Below, in pieces: positions 1 through 3,734 of a stretch of DNA of 5,652 bases. The stretch is from Planctomicrobium sp. (GTDB taxonomy: Bacteria; Planctomycetota; Planctomycetia; Planctomycetales; Planctomycetaceae), in assembly GCA_018659505.1 (NCBI GenBank), contig JABJMI010000082.1:1-5652 (forward strand), read 5' to 3'. Made by a program: the position numbers and the translations under genes. The notes below the pieces were generated by a model. It saw only the letters and a list, made by a program, of their open reading frames with translations, was not told where the DNA came from and ran no database searches. Position 1 is the stretch's first letter. Every line of letters starts with the position of its first letter.

Positions 1-1861
1 CATCTTGAATGAAGCTGATTGCTTGCGAGGCATCTTTTTCAATTGAGGTGACAGGAACTTTCACGGTTTTGTCGCCTAGCGAAATCGTGATCTCTGACTG
101 TCCCGCTGAGTTGTAAGTGACTCGACCGAGTACCGAAGCTTTTGCCGCTTCTCCGGTGGTTGAGATCGTGACCATTCGCGTGACATCAACACGATCTCCG
201 GAATTCAAAGTACCAGTGACGAGTAGCTGCACGTAATCGTATTGCCCATTTAACGTGATTGCCTGCGGAGCGACCTCTAAGGCTGTGAGTTGAGTCCCGG
301 TTGGAAGTGCTTCTTCACCCACAAGAGCTTCATCTGCATTGGCTGCGGCATCGAGTTCTCGCTTCGCCTGCATGTCTTGTTCGATAATTTCGACAGGCAC
401 GATTTCTTTCGTAACTAGTCCGGTTGCTGTGTCGATGTATCGTAGCTTGCCATCTCCACCCGCCGCGACAATAGACTTGCCGTCCGGGTGATATGCGATA
501 GCAAAGAGACCTGTTGGCAGTTCAGTTTTGGTGAGAACCTCTGTGCCGGCAGTTACGTATTCTTCTAATTTTTTCTTTTGATCAGCATTCTGTGAGGATG
601 CGACAACTTCCACAATTCCTTTAATTTCCGCAGGCAATGCCGGATCGAAATCGGCTGAGTATGTAAAGACCTGACCTTCACCATCCAGGCTGGAACCGGC
701 AACGATTTGCTTACCATCGGGTGAGTAAGCGACTGCGAAGACGCGCCCTTTCATTTTAGGATATCTACGAATGAGGTTCGCATTGTCGCCAATCACACGT
801 TTGGTGAGACGATTCATGCGATAGATTCCAGGGACACCATCTGAGCCGCCAACGAGAATTTCGTCGCGTGTCGGATGCCGTTCCAATGCAGAGAGACCAC
901 CCTTTAACGCACCTGGTGTAATTGAGGTGACGTTATCAATGAAGCGTTCTGTGTCGACCTGATACAGTTTCGTCGACATATCACGACCAACAGAAACGAT
1001 TTGCGAGCCATCCACAGAGAAAACTGTGTTCAATGGCCAATCACTATGAGCACCATTGAAGAAGATTTGTTCACCAGAGGTCGAATCAAAACCGCGAACA
1101 ATATTGTCGCTGCAACCGACCGAGACCATTTTTCCGTCTGGTGACCAACTGATTCCGTAAACCGTATCGAATGTGATTGGGATCGATAACTCGAGAGCTT
1201 GTTTTTCAACATTCCAAATCTGAATTTCACCTGTTCTCGCGGGCAGTCCGCCAGCGACAGCAAGACGTGTCCCGTCTTGAGAAAATTTAAGGGATTCAAT
1301 TTGTTCTGAGAGACCGACTAAACGACCGAGAAGTTGCTCTCCATCGCCTGAGCGAAGTAAGACTTCATGAAATCCAGAGATTGCCAGTGTGGAACCATCT
1401 GGTGAGAAATCAATCGAAGAGATCACAGGCGGACGAGTATAAACGGGTGGATTCCCGGCATCGTATCGCTGACCGAATGATTCTGGCGAATCGTCTTTCG
1501 CTCCCTGTTCAATCCAGAGTTTGATCAGGTCAATTTCTGGTTGTCCCAAGGGTGGTTTTCCCTGCGGCATTTCTGCTTTGCCGTCAACGGGTGTGATGAG
1601 GGAAAGAAGATGGCTTTTGTCAGGTTGCCCTGCCGTGATGGCTGCCTCGCCACTTTCACCGACTTGCATCAGGTGCCCATAGCTGGTCATCACGTATTCG
1701 CCACTTTGTTTGGCGGGTTGATGACAACCTTGGCAATTCGCCTGAAAAATCGGACGAATGTCTTTGTGATAACTCACTTCTTGAGCCGTCTCAGCCAAGA
1801 CTGGAACGCTAAAAAGCAAGATGGAAGTTGCACAGGCAATAAATCGTGAGATGCGAGTCAT
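1..1861 (-). CDS. Exported planctomycete c-type cytochrome / WD40 / Ig-like protein, N-terminal part (cut by left edge)
   Basis: The frame is open from the ATG at 1861 to base 1: 620 codons with no stop. Residues 1-23 form a Sec signal peptide (basic MTRISR, hydrophobic core, cleavage after PVLA), so the protein should act outside the cytoplasm. A haem c site, NCQGCH at residues 42-47, with a likely Met ligand at M98 (AEMPQGKPPL), matches the Planctomycete cytochrome C family. Residues about 146-475 carry WD40-like blades marked by SPDG, SQDG, SPDG, SVDG, SPDG and HPDG motifs, probably a beta-propeller. Residues about 523-605 resemble a bacterial Ig-like (BIG2) domain. The visible end (SFIQD) resembles the lead-in to the second cysteine-rich cytochrome segment and the DUF1549/DUF1553 domains of such proteins, so much is probably missing; that is inference. 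The physiological role is unknown; redox or polysaccharide-related roles are guesses. An in-frame ATG at 1903 would add 14 residues. I prefer 1861 because it starts a normal signal peptide; neither start has a clear Shine-Dalgarno. Confidence 0.93.
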   Translation of the reverse strand, partial: MTRISRFIACATSILLFSVPVLAETAQEVSYHKDIRPIFQANCQGCHQPAKQSGEYVMTSYGHLMQVGESGEAAITAGQPDKSHLLSLITPVDGKAEMPQGKPPLGQPEIDLIKLWIEQGAKDDSPESFGQRYDAGNPPVYTRPPVISSIDFSPDGSTLAISGFHEVLLRSGDGEQLLGRLVGLSEQIESLKFSQDGTRLAVAGGLPARTGEIQIWNVEKQALELSIPITFDTVYGISWSPDGKMVSVGCSDNIVRGFDSTSGEQIFFNGAHSDWPLNTVFSVDGSQIVSVGRDMSTKLYQVDTERFIDNVTSITPGALKGGLSALERHPTRDEILVGGSDGVPGIYRMNRLTKRVIGDNANLIRRYPKMKGRVFAVAYSPDGKQIVAGSSLDGEGQVFTYSADFDPALPAEIKGIVEVVASSQNADQKKKLEEYVTAGTEVLTKTELPTGLFAIAYHPDGKSIVAAGGDGKLRYIDTATGLVTKEIVPVEIIEQDMQAKRELDAAANADEALVGEEALPTGTQLTALEVAPQAITLNGQYDYVQLLVTGTLNSGDRVDVTRMVTISTTGEAAKASVLGRVTYNSAGQSEITISLGDKTVKVPVTSIEKDASQAISFIQD

Positions 1862-2045
1862 GGAAGTCAGTTTCCGTAACTTAATCAAAGGAGAGAATAA
1901 CATGCGTTTTAATGGCAAGATGACTCAGGTGCCGGTCTGTTTGTAAAAATCAGCCAGACGAAAGAGGTGGGCAACAGTAAGGTGGGAGTTGCTTACCCTG
2001 AGTTCCATAAAAACGGGTGGCTTTCAACAAACCAATCCATTCATA

Positions 2046-2074
2046 TTTATACAACCTGCCCCACTCGATTGCAA
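2046..2074 (-). promoter_or_regulatory. Sigma70-type promoter for the cytochrome/WD40 gene
   Basis: Read on the minus strand, a -35 box TTGCAA (2074-2069) is followed after exactly 17 bases by a -10 box TATAAA (2051-2046). They match the consensus at four of six and five of six positions. Transcription would start near 2039 and point at the gene that begins at 1861 (or 1903). No better promoter was seen in the gap. The assignment rests on motif and spacing alone. Confidence 0.6.
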
Positions 2075-2177
2075 GAACCGAATTTGAAAAGGTAGGAATG
2101 TGTTTCACTCATCACTAAAGGTGACTGTGGACAAACTGCCAGGTGGTCTGGTTGAGTCAAAACTTGAGTTCCGTGCG

Positions 2178-2193
2178 GATACGATGCCGTATC
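2178..2193 (-). other. Short hairpin downstream of the PAAR gene
   Basis: GATACG (2178-2183) and CGTATC (2188-2193) form a perfect 6-bp stem with a 4-base loop, about 65 bases past the PAAR stop codon. On the minus strand the next T run is only four bases long and lies about 15 bases further on, so this is not a normal intrinsic terminator. It could stabilise the 3' end of the mRNA or be chance. Confidence 0.25.
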
Positions 2194-2257
2194 GACGAAG
2201 GCGTTCTTGTGAAAGTAGATGCATCAGGTTGCTCGCCGCTGCTCAATGAGCTTGCGC

Positions 2258-2560
2258 TTATCCACCGATCAATACAGTCGGGCAGCCCATGCCAATTGTC
2301 CCTCCGTGGGCAGTTAAATCTCCCATGCGAGCGGCTGGCATTTTCCCGATGAGGACTGTGGCTGACCCTTTCGTGATCATATCGGGTGGTCCGACGCAAA
2401 CGCATGTGTCTGTTGCTCTGGCTGCTGGCATCATTCCAATCAGGGTAATGGGTGAGCCTGGACCAGTAATAGGACCGCCAACATGCGGGACTGGTACTGG
2501 AGCTGGTATGACCATTGGGCAGAGATGTATATCTGTTATGCGTGCTGCGGGTTGTCCCAT
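2258..2560 (-). CDS. PAAR-domain protein, type VI secretion spike tip
   Basis: A complete 100-residue PAAR protein. In the known family, PAAR proteins form a small metal-binding cone that caps the VgrG trimer and sharpens the T6SS spike. Three PAAR tetrapeptides are visible at residues 4-7, 45-48 and 75-78, with the usual repeat context (GSPITLIG, GSATVLIG, GCPTVLIG). H12, C14, H26, H85 and C93 are the candidate zinc ligands. The length matches a stand-alone PAAR protein. It ends directly after the last repeat (VLIGG, then TAA), so there is no C-terminal toxin. I chose the ATG at 2560 because GGAG lies 6 bases upstream and family members begin this way (MGQPAARITD). The frame stays open upstream to an ATG at 2737, which would add 59 residues unlike PAAR. 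The gene is divergent from hcp and vgrG, so it is not cotranscribed with them. The PAAR assignment is very secure; only the start is uncertain. Confidence 0.95.
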   Translation of the reverse strand: MGQPAARITDIHLCPMVIPAPVPVPHVGGPITGPGSPITLIGMMPAARATDTCVCVGPPDMITKGSATVLIGKMPAARMGDLTAHGGTIGMGCPTVLIGG

Positions 2561-2570
2561 GATTTTCTCC
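2561..2570 (-). promoter_or_regulatory. Ribosome binding site that decides the PAAR start
   Basis: On the minus strand GGAG (2570-2567) is followed by six bases (AAAATC) and then the ATG at 2560. This ideal spacing supports the short 100-residue PAAR protein over the 159-residue alternative starting at 2737, which has no clear Shine-Dalgarno in front of it. Confidence 0.65.
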
Positions 2571-2737
2571 AGTTCGTTATTGTTGCAGTAATAAGTGTCA
2601 GACGTTTGCAACCGACCAGCTGAAATGGTTATGTTTCTAATCAATTCATTTAGATGGGTCGTGGTTGTTAGGATTTGAAATAGTTCCTGAATTCTGACGT
2701 GTAAGTCAATTATCTGGGAATTCATCGATTCGTTCAT
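2561..2737 (-). other. Open 59-codon in-frame extension upstream of PAAR
   Basis: From the ATG at 2737 the PAAR frame is stop-free into the PAAR start. The putative extension begins MNESMNSQIIDLHVRI and looks partly amphipathic, but it matches no domain I know. It uses several ATA, CTA and AGA codons that are scarce in the neighbouring genes, and the PAAR Shine-Dalgarno lies inside it. A stop-free run of this length can occur by chance. Most likely it is untranslated leader; less likely it is a real N-terminal extension or a small in-frame protein. Confidence 0.35.
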
Positions 2738-2882
2738 CGATTTTTGGGTTCTTCAGAAATTTTATGGAAAAAGGACGCAACAATTTTTCGCAACTCACGA
2801 GAATAGTTATGTCCGCCTCACATGGGGCAATGTGAGCTGGCCATGTTGGTCACTCAAATTTCACAATGTTAAATTTTTAGTT
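2738..2882. other. Divergent control region between PAAR and hcp
   Basis: With the untranslated stretch 2561-2737, this forms a gap of over 300 bases between the divergent PAAR and hcp starts. It is AT-rich and must hold at least the hcp promoter. I could not find a -35/-10 pair with good spacing on either strand, nor a convincing GG-N10-GC sigma54 site. The visible structure is the inverted repeat at 2817-2836 and a possible stem that would involve the hcp ribosome binding site. Confidence 0.5.
2817..2836. repeat. Perfect 7-bp inverted repeat upstream of hcp
   Basis: CTCACAT (2817-2823) and ATGTGAG (2830-2836) are exact reverse complements separated by six bases (GGGGCA). The repeat lies about 60-80 bases in front of the hcp ATG, where an operator or a leader hairpin would be expected. 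It is not a CRP-type site, because the half-sites face the wrong way for TGTGA-N6-TCACA. No T run follows, so it is not a terminator. Confidence 0.45.
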
Positions 2883-2888
2883 GAGGAG
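2883..2888 (+). promoter_or_regulatory. Ribosome binding site of hcp
   Basis: GAGGAG lies eight bases upstream of the ATG at 2897. A GTG at 2888 is in frame and would add three residues, but it overlaps the Shine-Dalgarno itself and is too close to use it. The ATG is therefore the start. Confidence 0.75.
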
Positions 2889-2896
2889 TGAGTGTA

Positions 2897-3382
2897 ATGC
2901 CTGCGTATTTGAAATTAGGCGATATCAAAGGTGAAGCAACTGATAGTGGTCACAAAGATTGGATCATTATTCAGTCAATGAGTTCACCGATTTTCCGTTC
3001 AATTCCAGAAGGTGCAAAAGATCACCAAAGAACAAAAGGTGAAACTACGCTTGGCGATATTGCAGTCGTTCGAGAACTGGATAAATCATCAACGAAACTC
3101 CAGGAAAGTTGTGCGAATGGAACATTTTTCCCTGAAGTAGAAATTCATTTCTGCTCAACAGTTGGGAATAAGCAAGAGCCTTATTTGACGTACAAGCTGA
3201 AGCATGTGGTTGTCTCTAGCTACGGTTTCCACGGAAACGCGTCTGGGGATCCATTGCCTTCTGAAGAATTGACTCTTGGTTACACAGAAGTAGAGTGGAC
3301 CTATGTCCTCCTCGATCCTACTACAGGAAAGCCAACAGGAAACGTTCCGGCCAAATATAACCCAGGCAAAGGCGCATCGTAG
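2897..3382 (+). CDS. hcp: Hcp, type VI secretion tube protein
   Basis: A complete 161-residue Hcp-family protein; this is close to the usual length. Known Hcp proteins form hexameric rings that stack into the T6SS inner tube, act as carriers and chaperones of small effectors, and are shed into the medium. The signature N-terminus is present (YLKLGDIKGEATDSGHKDWI, residues 4-23). Further family features are SMSSPIFR (28-34 region), TLGDIAVVRELDKSS (51-65), the YLTYKLKHVVVSSY strand pair (96-109), and a late TLGYTEVEWTYVLLD segment (126-140). There is no signal peptide, as expected for T6SS export from the cytoplasm. C72 and C86 are the only cysteines. The gene has a good ribosome binding site in front and its own intrinsic terminator behind, which suits a protein needed in far larger amounts than VgrG. 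No C-terminal effector domain is fused; the tail after about residue 145 is short, with many Pro, Gly and Lys residues. Confidence 0.96.
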   Translation: MPAYLKLGDIKGEATDSGHKDWIIIQSMSSPIFRSIPEGAKDHQRTKGETTLGDIAVVRELDKSSTKLQESCANGTFFPEVEIHFCSTVGNKQEPYLTYKLKHVVVSSYGFHGNASGDPLPSEELTLGYTEVEWTYVLLDPTTGKPTGNVPAKYNPGKGAS

Positions 3383-3460
3383 TACACCTCTTGCTGAGTT
3401 CAACGACAGGCTTTGTTGCCTTTCTAGCGGCGTCAACTTGGCAAGATATGGTAATCAGAG

Positions 3461-3517
3461 AAGCTGTGCACTCTGATCTGTGCTTTATTGTTCAGATTCA
3501 GAGCCACAGCTTTTTTT
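3461..3517 (+). terminator. Intrinsic terminator of hcp
   Basis: AAGCTGTG (3461-3468) pairs with CACAGCTT (3505-3512). After a small internal loop (CA opposite C), CTCTGA (3471-3476) pairs with TCAGAG (3498-3503). Inside that, TCTG (3477-3480) can pair with CAGA (3493-3496), with a one-base bulge. The stem leads directly into a T run ending at 3517, seven Ts in all, of which the first two can pair. It lies about 80 bases past the hcp stop and points the right way. Confidence 0.8.
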
Positions 3518-3541
3518 ATGAGTGGATCAGAAAAACTAGCT

Positions 3542-3570
3542 TTGATCTTACGCGGCCAGCAGTTTATTCT
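3542..3570 (+). promoter_or_regulatory. Candidate sigma70-type promoter of vgrG
   Basis: TTGATC (3542-3547), a 17-base spacer and TATTCT (3565-3570) each match the consensus at four of six positions. The site sits just past the hcp terminator. Transcription would begin near 3577, giving a vgrG leader of about 160 bases that contains the inverted repeat at 3676-3699. The position is apt but the motif is imperfect. Confidence 0.4.
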
Positions 3571-3675
3571 AATCGATACACAGATTTCAAAAGTTGTCAG
3601 TGTTTCCTTTGTCTGACTTTCGTCATTCATAATGAAGCACGACCCAACTCTGATTGTTTTCGTGTTTTGCAAATT

Positions 3676-3699
3676 GTTGAATCTGCATGAAGATTCAAC
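3676..3699. repeat. Perfect 9-bp inverted repeat in the vgrG leader
   Basis: GTTGAATCT (3676-3684) and AGATTCAAC (3691-3699) are exact reverse complements separated by six bases (GCATGA). The repeat ends 35 bases before the vgrG ATG. In RNA it would be a stable hairpin; in DNA it could be an operator for a dimeric regulator. It has no T run after it, so it is not an intrinsic terminator. The loop contains an in-frame ATG (3687), discussed under vgrG. Confidence 0.6.
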
Positions 3700-3722
3700 T
3701 GATTTGGGCAAGCATGGGCATC

Positions 3723-3728
3723 GAAAGG
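3723..3728 (+). promoter_or_regulatory. Ribosome binding site that decides the vgrG start
   Basis: GAAAGG lies six bases upstream of the ATG at 3735. The in-frame ATGs at 3714 and 3687 have no comparable purine-rich site in front of them. The site therefore favours 3735. Confidence 0.55.
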
Positions 3729-3734
3729 TTTGCA

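Larger units (their letters stand above)
1862..2257. other. Intergenic region between the cytochrome and PAAR genes
   Basis: No credible gene lies here. Both flanking genes are on the minus strand, so this region holds the 3' end of the PAAR transcript and the promoter and leader of the cytochrome gene. The leader between the predicted transcription start (about 2039) and the ATG at 1861 is about 180 bases. It holds only weak hairpins, such as GTCTG/CAGAC at 1935-1939 and 1955-1959. If the ATG at 1903 is used, its right-hand part is leader and 1862-1903 is coding. I recognise no known riboswitch or RNA family. Confidence 0.6.
3383..3734. other. Intergenic region between hcp and vgrG
   Basis: This gap of about 350 bases holds the hcp terminator, a candidate vgrG promoter and a perfect inverted repeat in the vgrG leader, each listed separately. 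I see no convincing gene in it. Open frames on both strands cross the terminator and lack ribosome binding sites and recognisable protein character. A gap this long with a terminator argues against a simple hcp-vgrG operon. Confidence 0.65.

Noticed and set aside
1541..1849. Plus-strand open frame of 102 codons opposite the cytochrome domain
   Set aside because: It is antisense to the CxxCH cytochrome region, whose minus-strand reading is clearly real.
2289..2591. Plus-strand open frame with MRAAG-like repeats, opposite the PAAR gene
   Set aside because: It is the antisense shadow of the PAAR repeats. Its apparent motifs are complements of the PAAR codons, and the minus-strand product is an unmistakable PAAR protein with a ribosome binding site.
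2766..2778. Possible sigma54 promoter (GG...GC) upstream of hcp
   Set aside because: The GG and GC are one base too close, and the flanking bases do not match TGGCAC-N5-TTGC. Sigma54 control of hcp is known in some bacteria but is not supported here.
2831..2853. CRP-like TGTGA...TCAC pair upstream of hcp
   Set aside because: The half-sites are 14 bases apart instead of 6, so they do not form a CRP site.
3409..3423. AGGC/GCCT hairpin followed by TTT just after hcp
   Set aside because: The stem has only 4 bp and the T run is short. The much stronger hairpin at 3461-3517 explains termination.
3594..3633. TTGTCA and CATAAT as a vgrG promoter
   Set aside because: The spacer is 28 bases, far from 17. 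The pair at 3542-3570 has correct spacing.
3391..3690. Plus-strand open frame of 99 codons between hcp and vgrG
   Set aside because: It runs through the intrinsic terminator of hcp, lacks a ribosome binding site, and has no recognisable protein character.
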